Shown here piece after piece: positions 1 to 9,029 of a DNA stretch of 64,000 nucleotides; within the stretch, counting starts at the first letter, position 1, and each line of letters starts with the position of its first letter. The notes under the pieces were generated by a model. That model did not search any database and was not told the DNA's origin. It saw only the letters and a program-made list of their open reading frames with translations. The stretch covers positions 4,402,001 through 4,466,000 of the forward strand of contig NZ_CP029758.2 of assembly GCF_004006395.2 (NCBI RefSeq), given 5' to 3'. The position numbers and the translations under genes were made by a program. The stretch comes from Clostridium sp. AWRP. GTDB taxonomy: Bacteria; Bacillota; Clostridia; Clostridiales; Clostridiaceae.

Positions 1-5
1 CAAAG

Positions 6-3000
6 CTATTTTTGTTCATATATTTTTAGCATATATTTCACAATTTCCTTAATCTGATGTAAAATATCTTCTCTTTTTACATTTTTTAATTTATACCCAA
101 ACCCGGGCTTTTTATTCATCTTTAACACAAACTCATGTGGATAAGTTTTAAAAAGTTCCCTAAGCACATTTTTGTCAACCCTATTTTGATCTTGAAATGA
201 AAAAACGACTTCGTCCCTTACTTCTTTTATCTCCTCTATGCCGATTTTCTTACTCATACTTCTTATATAGGATATATCCATCAAGTTGTATACTGAAGTT
301 GGTATATCAGAGAATCTATCTTCCAATTCCTCTTTTATATCAAGCATATCATCATAGGAACTTATAGCTGCTATTTTCTTATATATTTCTATTTTCTGAA
401 CCTCACTCTTTATATAATTATCAGGTATATATGCATCTATTTTCAATTCTACGGTAGTTTCTACAGGTTCTTTGTCTATATCTCCTTTTATAAGCTTTAT
501 AGTATCTTCCAGCATTCTGCAATAGAGATCATAACCTACAGCAGCCATATGACCATGCTGTGATGATCCCATCATATTACCTGCACCTCTTATTTCCAAA
601 TCTTTTAGTGCTATTTTAAACCCAGATCCAAGTTCAGTAAATTCTTTAATAGCTTTAAGCCTTTTTTCTGCTACTTCCGTAAGAACCTTATCTCTTCTAT
701 AGCTCAAGTAACAGTAAGCCATTCTATTAGTTCTTCCAACTCTTCCTCTTAATTGGTATAGTTGTGATAAACCCATTTTATCAGCATCATATATTATCAT
801 TGTATTTACATTCTGTATATCCATACCGGTTTCTATAATAGTAGTTGCTACTAAAATATTATACTCATTTTTCATAAAATCAACTATTATATTTTCAAGT
901 TCTCTTTCCTGCATTTGTCCATGGGCCACAGCTACTTTTGCCTCTGGAATTAGTTTGGCTATATAAGAAGCCATTTCTTTTATACTCTCAACTCTATTAT
1001 ATACAAAATAAACCTGTCCCCCTCTATTTATTTCTCTTAATATGGCGTCTCTTATTAATTGATCATTATATTCTACTACATAAGTTTGAATTGGATATCT
1101 TTCCTCTGGAGGTGTCTCTATAACACTTATATCCCTAGCCCCTACGAGAGACATATGCAATGTCCTAGGTATAGGTGTAGCACTTAACGTAAGTACATCT
1201 ACATTTTTTCTAATTTTTTTGATCTTTTCCTTATGACTTACTCCAAACCTCTGTTCCTCATCTATTATAAGAAGTCCTAAATCTTTAAATTGTACATCTT
1301 TTTGTAATATTCTGTGAGTACCAATTAATATATCAACGTCTCCTACTTTAACTGCCTTTATGGATGCTTTTTGCTGTGCTGTTGTTCTAAACCTGCTTAT
1401 CATATCTATTTTTACAGGAAAATCAGAAAACCTTTGAACAAAATTATTATAATGTTGTTGCGCAAGTATCGTAGTTGGGACTAAAAATGCAACTTGTTTT
1501 CCATCCATAACAGCCTTAAAAGCAGCTCTTACTGCTACTTCCGTTTTCCCATATCCTACATCCCCACAAAGTAATCTGTCCATTACCTTATCTGATTCCA
1601 TATCCTGCTTTATATCCTGTATAGTTGTAAGTTGATCTGGTGTCTCTTCATAGGGGAACTCATCCTCAAACTGTTTTTGCCATACTGTATCCTTTGAATA
1701 CTTGTAACCTTTTAAAGTAGACCTAATTGCATATAATTTTACTAAATCTTCAGCTATTTCCTCTATTGATTTCTTTACCTTTTTCTTCGCTTTAGCCCAA
1801 TCTGATCCTCCCAATTTATTTATTTTGGGACTCTTTCCTTCAGATCCTATATATTTTTGCACCATATCCAATTGTTCTACAGGCACATACAGTTTATCTT
1901 CGGAGTCATACATAAGTTCCAAATAATCCTTCTTGTGACCCTGAACTTCCAGCTGCTTTATCCCTTTGTATATTCCTATACCATGATTTACATGTACTAC
2001 AAAATCCCCGGACTTAAGTTCTGCAAAACTTTTTATTTTGCTTACTCCCTTTTTAGGAACCTTCCTTGTATTCTTCTTTTTTGCTTTACCAAAAACTTCT
2101 TTATCTGATATAACTCCTACTTTAAAATCTGGATATTCAAAACCTTTGAGTTGACTTCCAAAAGTTATAACAACTTCCCCTGATTTAATCTCATGAATAA
2201 CATCTCTATAGCTACTTTCTATGCCTCTTTCCCTTAAAGTGTCTACCAATCTTTCTCCTCTAGGTCTTGTTCCAGATAAAATCAGAATTTTATATCCTCT
2301 AGACTTTTTATCCTTAATATCCTCAATAAGTAGATCCATCTGTCCTTGGTAACTATTTAAAGTTATCTGAGAAAAATTAGTTATAGTTTTAGGTTGAATA
2401 ACCTTAGAGGACTTAGCAATAGCATCTAATGTCATAATTTCCTTATTTTTAAGTTCTTCAAGTAAATCAGATTTTGCACATAACATTTTGCTCTGTTTGG
2501 GAAGTATATTTCCCTTCTCTAAAAGGCTTTTATAATTTTCTTCAAATTCAAAATATACACTATTTAATTTCCCGAAACACCTCTGTACATCATCCATAAC
2601 TATAAAATAGTCCTTAGTATAATCAAGGAAAGAAGTAGGCTTATCATAAAAATATGGAAGAAAACTATCAATATTTTCAAAACTCCAATTCTCCTCTAGA
2701 TTCTCTAAGTTTTTCTTTGTTAACTCATCTATTCTATCTAATGCTTCTTTATTCTTGCTCTTTTTTAATTTCTTTTCTACTAGAGCTGCGTCATCTTCTA
2801 TACTTTTTCTTCCCTTTTGAATCTTATCCTTATCAAGTATAATCTCTTTAGCAGGAAATATTTCTATACTGTCTATTTTATCAATGCTTCTCTGTGATTC
2901 TAAATTTAAAGTTCTAATAGATTCTACTTCATCCCCAAATAGCTCTATTCTATATGCTTCTGCAGCTATTGGTGAGTATATATCCATTATGTCGCCTCTT

Positions 3001-3527
3001 ATGGAAAATTGACCTTTTGAATCCACAATTTCATTTTTTTCATAACCACCTTGAACCAATTTCTCACTTATATCTTTTAAATTTAAAACGTTGCCTACAG
3101 ATATGTTAATTATATAATTTTCATATAACTCTACAGGTATATATGTAGATGCTAGAGATTCCACACAAGTTATTATAATTTTTCTACCTGTATCTATCAT
3201 TTTCCTTATTACCTTTAACCTTTCCCACCTCAAATCTCCTGATATGGCATCTATATTATAAAATACCATCTCTTTAGTAGGAAAATAGTATACTTCTGCT
3301 AAATAAAAGGATAGATCTTCATATAGTTTTCTGGCTTCTACATCACTATGAGTAACAATTAGGAAAGGCTTGTCTATTTCATTATACACTCCATATATTA
3401 AGTAACTTTTAGCTGACTCTGAAAGTCCAAATACGCCTATAGGAAACTTTTTTTTGCTTATTCCATCAACAATATTTTTAAATTCTCTGCTTTCCCTCAT
3501 AGGTTTTATAAGTCCATCTAATCTCAT
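6..3527 (-). CDS. mfd: Transcription-repair coupling factor Mfd
   Basis: A DNA translocase that removes RNA polymerase stalled at lesions and recruits UvrA for nucleotide excision repair. The 1173-residue protein has the family's full length: a UvrB-like N-terminal module, an RNA-polymerase-interacting CarD-like domain near residues 500-560 (SGDFVVHVNHGIGIY), and a RecG-like helicase with Walker A GDVGYGKTE near residue 660 and the DEEQ box (IIDEEQRFG) near 755, then the TRCF C-terminal domain. I chose the ATG at 3527 because an AGGGTGG ribosome site lies just upstream of it; the ATG ten codons earlier has no spaced site. The stop codon is at 6-8. It is followed upstream by a candidate structured RNA and pth, the usual clostridial pth-mfd order. 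Confidence 0.96.
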   Translation of the reverse strand: MRLDGLIKPMRESREFKNIVDGISKKKFPIGVFGLSESAKSYLIYGVYNEIDKPFLIVTHSDVEARKLYEDLSFYLAEVYYFPTKEMVFYNIDAISGDLRWERLKVIRKMIDTGRKIIITCVESLASTYIPVELYENYIINISVGNVLNLKDISEKLVQGGYEKNEIVDSKGQFSIRGDIMDIYSPIAAEAYRIELFGDEVESIRTLNLESQRSIDKIDSIEIFPAKEIILDKDKIQKGRKSIEDDAALVEKKLKKSKNKEALDRIDELTKKNLENLEENWSFENIDSFLPYFYDKPTSFLDYTKDYFIVMDDVQRCFGKLNSVYFEFEENYKSLLEKGNILPKQSKMLCAKSDLLEELKNKEIMTLDAIAKSSKVIQPKTITNFSQITLNSYQGQMDLLIEDIKDKKSRGYKILILSGTRPRGERLVDTLRERGIESSYRDVIHEIKSGEVVITFGSQLKGFEYPDFKVGVISDKEVFGKAKKKNTRKVPKKGVSKIKSFAELKSGDFVVHVNHGIGIYKGIKQLEVQGHKKDYLELMYDSEDKLYVPVEQLDMVQKYIGSEGKSPKINKLGGSDWAKAKKKVKKSIEEIAEDLVKLYAIRSTLKGYKYSKDTVWQKQFEDEFPYEETPDQLTTIQDIKQDMESDKVMDRLLCGDVGYGKTEVAVRAAFKAVMDGKQVAFLVPTTILAQQHYNNFVQRFSDFPVKIDMISRFRTTAQQKASIKAVKVGDVDILIGTHRILQKDVQFKDLGLLIIDEEQRFGVSHKEKIKKIRKNVDVLTLSATPIPRTLHMSLVGARDISVIETPPEERYPIQTYVVEYNDQLIRDAILREINRGGQVYFVYNRVESIKEMASYIAKLIPEAKVAVAHGQMQERELENIIVDFMKNEYNILVATTIIETGMDIQNVNTMIIYDADKMGLSQLYQLRGRVGRTNRMAYCYLSYRRDKVLTEVAEKRLKAIKEFTELGSGFKIALKDLEIRGAGNMMGSSQHGHMAAVGYDLYCRMLEDTIKLIKGDIDKEPVETTVELKIDAYIPDNYIKSEVQKIEIYKKIAAISSYDDMLDIKEELEDRFSDIPTSVYNLMDISYIRSMSKKIGIEEIKEVRDEVVFSFQDQNRVDKNVLRELFKTYPHEFVLKMNKKPGFGYKLKNVKREDILHQIKEIVKYMLKIYEQK

Positions 3528-3612
3528 TTTAACAACCACCCTACAAATTTTATTCATCCGACTCTAGATAAACATTTCACTTAAGTTTTTTAATTTAACG
3601 CACAACAACCGT

Positions 3613-3806
3613 TAATCTCTTTGTTTAAAGAGATTATACGGTATCAATTGAATTATTTTGTATAAGCTTTATCCGATCGCTACCATTGCTAACACCCCCC
3701 CTCTTTTATCAAAGTAGGGGATAAGCACTACTACGCGCCTAGATAAGTTATTCTAAGGTTCAGCTGGAAAAAGTCATCTTTATAAGCAAACTCCATCTGA
3801 ACCTAA
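3613..3806 (-). ncRNA. Candidate structured RNA between pth and mfd
   Basis: No open reading frame fills this gap, yet it is strongly structured on the minus strand. It opens with a 12-pair hairpin, GGTTCAGATGGA against TCCAGCTGAACC (about 3803-3758), which overlaps the pth stop codon. A middle part follows with the paired runs CCCC/GGGG around 3720-3697 and repeated GCTTATCC/GGATAAAGC words able to pair over a distance. It closes with a hairpin of about 13 pairs (CCGTATAATCTCTTT against AAAGAGATTAACGG, 3646-3613). GC content in the core is clearly higher than in the flanks. The size and layout recall the large clostridial raiA-type RNA class, but I cannot confirm the family from memory. It could be an independent RNA processed from the pth transcript or the mfd leader. 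Confidence 0.55.
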
Positions 3807-4378
3807 AAATCACTTGATATTTTTAATCCATTGAACTTATTCATAGCTTCTTCTACTCCACAATTTATGAGACATTCCAATACGCCCACGCTAGTTTCTA
3901 AAACTTTTTCTATATCATTTCTTTCATTTTTGTCAAATTTTCCCAAAACATGAGATACAAGATCCCCTTTAGGCTGTCCAATCCCTATTTTTATTCTTGG
4001 GAATACATCTGTACCTAAATTTGCTATTACGCTCTTTATTCCATTATGTCCTCCAGCACTTCCATGTTTTCTTATTCTAATCCTTCCAACTTCAAGATCT
4101 ATATCATCATATATAATTATTATATTACTGCTTTTTATTTTAAAAAAATTTGCAGCCTCTATTACACTTTCTCCACTCAAATTCATATAAGTACCCGGTT
4201 TTAATAACATTACTCTATTATCTGATATTATACCTTCTCCATAGGTTCCTTTAAATTTTTCCCTATTTATAGGAATATTATACTTACTACTTATTAAATC
4301 TACAGCATCAAACCCTATATTGTGTCTTGTATGCTGATACTTAGTTCCTATATTTCCTAATCCAACTATTAAAAACAT
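3803..4378 (-). CDS. pth: Peptidyl-tRNA hydrolase
   Basis: Recycles peptidyl-tRNAs that drop off the ribosome by cleaving the ester bond between peptide and tRNA. The 191-residue protein has the family's normal length and signature motifs: GLGNIGTKYQHTRHN at the N-terminus, holding the catalytic His20 and the substrate-binding Asn, then KPGTYMNLSGES and the IYDDIDLEVGRIRIR segment followed by GSAGGHNG. The ATG is preceded by a GGAGTGAAAT ribosome site. The stop codon overlaps the first hairpin of the candidate RNA upstream of mfd, so the two may share a transcript. Confidence 0.97.
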   Translation of the reverse strand: MFLIVGLGNIGTKYQHTRHNIGFDAVDLISSKYNIPINREKFKGTYGEGIISDNRVMLLKPGTYMNLSGESVIEAANFFKIKSSNIIIIYDDIDLEVGRIRIRKHGSAGGHNGIKSVIANLGTDVFPRIKIGIGQPKGDLVSHVLGKFDKNERNDIEKVLETSVGVLECLINCGVEEAMNKFNGLKISSDF

Positions 4379-4447
4379 TATTTCACTCCAATCTCAATAC
4401 TATATTAAATCCATTACATAATATATATTATACTAAAAGACATAAAT

Positions 4448-4474
4448 AATAAAGAGACCAAAAGTCTCTTTATT
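4448..4474 (-). terminator. Rho-independent terminator after htrA
   Basis: An 11-pair stem (AATAAAGAGAC / GTCTCTTTATT) with a short loop. On the minus strand it begins inside the htrA stop region and is followed by a U-rich tail. It separates the protease from pth. Confidence 0.8.
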
Positions 4475-5648
4475 TATTTTCCTTTAATTCAGAGAGAACT
4501 ACTTCCACTTTTATAGTCTTTCCATCTCTCCAAATTTCAGCCTCAACCTTTTCTCCAATTTTATGACTTTCTATTACTTCTTCTATATCTGATACATCTC
4601 TTACCTTTTTACCATCTACCTGCATTATTATATCCGTAGGCTTTATACCAGCAACACCAGCCCCACTATTTTTTTCTACCTGTTCAATATAAACTCCTTG
4701 AATTTTATCATCCTCTGACACTACACTTTCTCCCGATATACCTAGATAAGGCCTCGATACTTTTCCACTATTCATAAGAGATTTTATTATATTCTTTGCT
4801 TCATTTATGTCTATAGCAAAACCCATCCCCTCTGCATTTAAATTAGCACCTATTTTTAAACTATTTATACCTATAACATTACCTTGTAAATCACAAAGAG
4901 GTCCACCGCTGTTTCCTGGATTTATAGCTGCATCTGTCTGAATAACTTTATATATTGATCCATTGTACTCTATCTTCCTATTTAATGCACTTATTATTCC
5001 TGCAGTAACAGATCCTGCAAATTTGTCTCCTAATGAATTTCCTATGGCAATTGCAGTGTCCCCAACCTTCACTTTCGAAGAATCTCCAAATCTAACTACG
5101 GGAAGGTTTTTTGCATCCACTTTTATTACAGCTAAATCGGATCTTTGATCTGTTCCTAATACAGAAGCATTTAATATCTTATTACTTGAAAGCTTAACAG
5201 TAATTTTATCCGCTCCCTGCACTACATGATAATTAGTAACTATATATCCATTGGAATCAATTATTACCCCCGATCCACTTCCTGCATCCTGCAATCCAAA
5301 ATACCCTTCTGCTTTATTACTTATTCCTACTACTGCAGGTCCAACAGTCTCAGCTACTTCTGTTATAGAACTTTCTTTCGTGTTTTCAGATTTATCTTTT
5401 ACTTCACTTTTATCTTGGTTTGGTTCAACTAACATTCGATTATCAGGTGTATAAATTTTAGAAGTCTGTTTTTTATTAATTACATATGCTCCAGATATAC
5501 CTCCAGAAACTGCAGCTACTAGTATAACACAAAACAAACTAGCTATTTTTTTTATGTTTGACCTTTTCTTACTATTTACAAACTTTATTTTTGCCTCATC
5601 ATCTTTTACATTTTCCCAATTAGCATCTTTTATGTTATCATCATTCAT
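4470..5648 (-). CDS. htrA: HtrA/DegP-type S1C serine protease, membrane anchored
   Basis: A surface quality-control protease of the HtrA family. The 392 residues comprise a charged cytoplasmic start (1-34), one membrane segment (about 35-58), a linker rich in Lys and Glu, a trypsin-like domain with the triad His141 (TNYHVV), Asp171 (RSDLAVI) and Ser247 (NPGNSGGP), and one C-terminal PDZ domain (about 300-385, beginning PYLGISG). The ATG at 5648 has a GAGGTG site. It lies directly downstream of a histidine kinase/response regulator pair on the same strand (82-base gap). HtrA genes are often controlled by envelope-stress two-component systems (CssRS in Bacillus), so co-regulation is a reasonable inference. 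It ends in its own terminator. Confidence 0.94.
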   Translation of the reverse strand: MNDDNIKDANWENVKDDEAKIKFVNSKKRSNIKKIASLFCVILVAAVSGGISGAYVINKKQTSKIYTPDNRMLVEPNQDKSEVKDKSENTKESSITEVAETVGPAVVGISNKAEGYFGLQDAGSGSGVIIDSNGYIVTNYHVVQGADKITVKLSSNKILNASVLGTDQRSDLAVIKVDAKNLPVVRFGDSSKVKVGDTAIAIGNSLGDKFAGSVTAGIISALNRKIEYNGSIYKVIQTDAAINPGNSGGPLCDLQGNVIGINSLKIGANLNAEGMGFAIDINEAKNIIKSLMNSGKVSRPYLGISGESVVSEDDKIQGVYIEQVEKNSGAGVAGIKPTDIIMQVDGKKVRDVSDIEEVIESHKIGEKVEAEIWRDGKTIKVEVVLSELKENK

Positions 5649-5730
5649 TAATTACACCTCATAATCTCTAAACTTAGAGTAATTATAATAAAAAATTTTT
5701 ACACAAATATGAACAGAATGTAATTATTCC

Positions 5731-7146
5731 TTAAACCCTCTTTAAAGTGAAAGTAAACATAATTCCCTTAGGTTCCTTATTTTCAGCCCATATATCTTCA
5801 CCTAATTGAGTAAGTATACTTCTTACAATAGAAAGTCCAAGCCCTGTACTCACTTTTGAAGTTCTAGATTTGTCCACCTTGTAAAACCTATCCCATATAT
5901 GTTTTAAATCTGACTCCGGTATACCTGATCCATCATTATAAACAGATACAACTGCCTTTTCACCTTTAACCTTAGTTGAAACTTTTATATTTCCACCAAT
6001 ATCTGAATATTTTATAGCATTATCCACTAAATTTGTAACCACTTGATTTATCCTGTCTTTATCTGCAGCTACATACAACTTATTATCTTCCAGCAATACA
6101 TCTACTTTTAGTTTCTTATTATTTATTTTAGTTTCAAATTTTATAACACATAGTCTTATAATCTCATTTATATCAACTTCTTCTATTCTAAGTTTAAATT
6201 CACCGGCTTCAATTGCAGATAAATCCAAAAGATCATTTACAAGCCTCGTAAGTCTTTGTATCTCTGAATAAGTAACTGACAGATAATAGTTCTGTTTTTC
6301 TGCTGGAATAACCCCATCAATCATTCCCCCAATAAATCCTTTTATAGAAGTTATTGGAGACCTTATTTCATGAGACACATTGGATATAAACTCTCTTCTA
6401 TGCTTTTCTACTTTTTCTAATGAATCTGCCATAATGTTAAAGGATTTCGCAAGTTCTCCAATTTCATCTTTGGATTCTATATGAACTCTCTTTTCAACTT
6501 CTCCTTTGGATATCTTGTCTGCTGCATAATTTATTTTTTTAAGGGGATTTATTATTATTTTTTGTGATAAATAGTAAATTACAATACAGCATATTATAAT
6601 GGCCAAAACAGCTGATATCCATATAATTTCATACACTCTCTTTAGAGGACTCTTTAATTCACTTATAGAAGTATGCATCATTATAGCACCTCTAAAAACT
6701 CCATTTGAAAAAATAGGTATTTCAAATGTGTGAACTGGAGTTGTAAATATACCTGGGTAATTTTGTATCTTATTAACTGTTTTATTCTCTCTAAGGTCTT
6801 GTAAATCTTTAGTAACTATTTGCCTAGAAGTAGCTATCAGTTTTTTATGCTCGCTTTTTGATACAGAATAGATGTATCCATAATTATCAACTAGCCATAT
6901 ATCTGCTGATAAATACTTTCCTATGTAACTTAAAGTTTCATTTATATTATCTGAAGTCAAATTCCCATTTAAATACTGTATAGCTTTATATTCTATAAGC
7001 TGAGATTCTCTAAGCATTTCTACTTTTCTCTGTTGAAAATAATAACTTTCAAACCAATAGGATAAAAAACCTGATGTCATTACAAAACTAACTATAATGA
7101 TTCCAGTAAATGCAACCATAAGTTTTGAAAATAACCCCTTTTTCAT
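5731..7146 (-). CDS. Sensor histidine kinase (HAMP-HisKA-HATPase)
   Basis: A membrane sensor kinase of 471 residues. Membrane segments lie near residues 8-31 and 172-192, enclosing an extracytoplasmic sensor of about 140 residues. A HAMP linker (about 193-245) follows, then the dimerisation/phosphoacceptor helix with His259 (FISNVSHEIRSP), and a C-terminal ATPase domain with the N box (NLVDNAIKYS), G1 (NDGSGIPES) and G2 (STGLGLSIV) motifs. The start ATG directly abuts the stop of the response regulator gene, so the pair is co-transcribed and probably translationally coupled. The signal is unknown; the neighbouring HtrA protease suggests envelope stress. Confidence 0.94.
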   Translation of the reverse strand: MKKGLFSKLMVAFTGIIIVSFVMTSGFLSYWFESYYFQQRKVEMLRESQLIEYKAIQYLNGNLTSDNINETLSYIGKYLSADIWLVDNYGYIYSVSKSEHKKLIATSRQIVTKDLQDLRENKTVNKIQNYPGIFTTPVHTFEIPIFSNGVFRGAIMMHTSISELKSPLKRVYEIIWISAVLAIIICCIVIYYLSQKIIINPLKKINYAADKISKGEVEKRVHIESKDEIGELAKSFNIMADSLEKVEKHRREFISNVSHEIRSPITSIKGFIGGMIDGVIPAEKQNYYLSVTYSEIQRLTRLVNDLLDLSAIEAGEFKLRIEEVDINEIIRLCVIKFETKINNKKLKVDVLLEDNKLYVAADKDRINQVVTNLVDNAIKYSDIGGNIKVSTKVKGEKAVVSVYNDGSGIPESDLKHIWDRFYKVDKSRTSKVSTGLGLSIVRSILTQLGEDIWAENKEPKGIMFTFTLKRV

Positions 7147-7833
7147 TTACTTCACCTCAAATTTATATCCTACACCCCACACAGTTTCTATTTGCCAATT
7201 TGTTCCTCCTTGAAGCTTTTCCCTTAATCTCTTAACATGTACATCTACAGTTCTAGAATCTCCTGGATAATCGTAACCCCAAACTTCACATAAAAGTTGT
7301 TCTCTAGTAAATACTCTGTTTTTATTACTTGCAAGATAATGTAGTAATTCAAACTCCTTAGGCGGCATTTTTATTTCATCATCTTTATAAACTACTGTAT
7401 ATGAATTTATATCAATAGTTAGTTGATTAAACTTTAGTACTTCCTTGTTTTCGTTATCCACACTATACCTTCTAAGTACCGCCTTAATTCTAGCTAGCAT
7501 TTCCTTGGCCTCAAAAGGTTTAACTATATAGTCATCTGCTCCCAATTCAAGACCTAAAACCTTATCAAAAGTTTCTCCTTTTGCCGTAAGCATAATTACA
7601 GGTGTCTCATATTCTTTTCTTATCCATTTAAGTACATCTATTCCATCTATATTTGGAAGCATTATATCTAAAAGCACTAAATCCGGTTTATATTCTAAGA
7701 ACATAGTTTCTGCTGTCTTACCATCATTAACAACCTTTGTCTCATATCCTGCACTTTCTACGTACATTTTTATTACTTCACATATATTTTCATCATCATC
7801 TACTATTAAAATTTTACCTATAGACCCTTCCAT
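7147..7833 (-). CDS. OmpR/PhoB-family response regulator
   Basis: A 228-residue DNA-binding response regulator. The receiver domain (about 6-118) has the acidic pocket VDDDEN, the phosphoacceptor Asp56 (LVLLDIMLPNIDG) and the conserved Lys in IVKPFEAKE. The winged-helix effector domain (about 135-225) contains the typical SRTVDVHVKRLREKL recognition helix and ends VWGVGYKFE. An AGGAGG site precedes the ATG. It is the first gene of the operon with the adjoining kinase, and possibly of the downstream protease. The 5' region is AT-rich with no clear operator visible. Confidence 0.95.
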   Translation of the reverse strand: MEGSIGKILIVDDDENICEVIKMYVESAGYETKVVNDGKTAETMFLEYKPDLVLLDIMLPNIDGIDVLKWIRKEYETPVIMLTAKGETFDKVLGLELGADDYIVKPFEAKEMLARIKAVLRRYSVDNENKEVLKFNQLTIDINSYTVVYKDDEIKMPPKEFELLHYLASNKNRVFTREQLLCEVWGYDYPGDSRTVDVHVKRLREKLQGGTNWQIETVWGVGYKFEVK

Positions 7834-8007
7834 AATTTCACCCTCCTAAATAAATATTGATATATGAATACCTCATCAATCATGTTATTTGTAATAAAGA
7901 AAATTTCTCTATATTAAATTTATCACATATTTTTGTATAAATAATAATATATTATCAAAAGTTACAAATAAGTCATAAATACTACGTACACTTTAATATT
8001 CTTAATT

Positions 8008-8043
8008 AAAAGGCATGTAGAATACATTTTCTACATGCCTTTT
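8008..8043 (-). terminator. Rho-independent terminator after prs
   Basis: A 15-pair stem (AAAAGGCATGTAGAA and its complement) around a 6-base loop, directly after the prs stop on the minus strand. The complementary T-runs at both sides mean it could work in either direction. Confidence 0.85.
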
Positions 8044-8047
8044 AATT

Positions 8048-9007
8048 CTAATCCTCAAATAATTTACTTACAGAAACATCTTCATATATTCTTTTTATAG
8101 CTTCCGCAAACACTGGAGCTATAGATAGTATCTTAAATTTATCCAGCATTTTGCTGTCAGGTAAACTTATAGTATTCAACATTATTAGTTCTTTTATAAC
8201 AGAATCTTTTATTCTCTCTATTGCTGGCCCTGATAATACTGCATGTGTGCAGCAAGCATAAACTTCTTTTGCTCCACGTTTCATAAGAGCATTAGCACCA
8301 TTTGTTATTGTTCCAGCTGTATCTATCATGTCATCCACTAATATAACTGTTTTTCCTTCTATGTCTCCAATTATATTCATTACTTCTGATACATTAGCTT
8401 TTGGTCTTCTCTTGTCAATAATAGCTATGCTTGCATTTAACTTGTCGGCAAATTTTCTTGCTCTTGTTACACTTCCAAGATCTGGTGAAACTACAACTAT
8501 ATCATCTCTCTTATCAAATTCCTTTTGTATAAAATACTTTGCAAGAATAGGTGCTCCCAAAAGATGATCTAAAGGTATATTGAAATAGCCTTGAATTTGT
8601 GCTGCATGTAAATCCATTGTAAGTACTCTGTCTGCCCCAGCAGCAGTTAATATATCTGCTACAAGTTTTGCTGTAATTGGATCTCTTGCCTTAGCTTTTC
8701 TGTCCTGTCTAGCATATCCGTAATAAGGCATTACTGCAGTTATTCTCCCTGCTGATGCTCTTTTAAATGCATCAATCATAATTAAAAGCTCCATCAAATT
8801 ATCATTTACAGGGTCATTTGTTGATTGAACTATAAATACGTCCATTCCTCTAACTGTCTCATTAATATCTACAGATATTTCTCCATCACTAAAAGTAGAA
8901 ACTTTAGAATCTCCAACTTTAGTTCCCAAAATATCCGCTATTTGCCTAGCTAATTCAGGATGAGAATTGCCTGCAAAAATTTTAATATTCTTACCATGGG
9001 TTATCAT
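8048..9007 (-). CDS. prs: Ribose-phosphate pyrophosphokinase
   Basis: Makes PRPP from ribose 5-phosphate and ATP for purine, pyrimidine, histidine, tryptophan and NAD synthesis. The 319-residue length is normal. Visible motifs are the ATP/flexible region (MPYYGYARQDRKAKARDPI), the divalent-cation segment TMDLHAAQIQGYF, and the PRPP-binding VDDMIDTAGTI near residue 220. An AGGAGG site precedes the ATG. It is the last gene of the conserved purR-spoVG-glmU-prs group, 22 bases after glmU, and ends at a strong terminator. Confidence 0.97.
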   Translation of the reverse strand: MITHGKNIKIFAGNSHPELARQIADILGTKVGDSKVSTFSDGEISVDINETVRGMDVFIVQSTNDPVNDNLMELLIMIDAFKRASAGRITAVMPYYGYARQDRKAKARDPITAKLVADILTAAGADRVLTMDLHAAQIQGYFNIPLDHLLGAPILAKYFIQKEFDKRDDIVVVSPDLGSVTRARKFADKLNASIAIIDKRRPKANVSEVMNIIGDIEGKTVILVDDMIDTAGTITNGANALMKRGAKEVYACCTHAVLSGPAIERIKDSVIKELIMLNTISLPDSKMLDKFKILSIAPVFAEAIKRIYEDVSVSKLFED

Positions 9008-9029
9008 TATGTAAAGCCCTCCTAAAATT

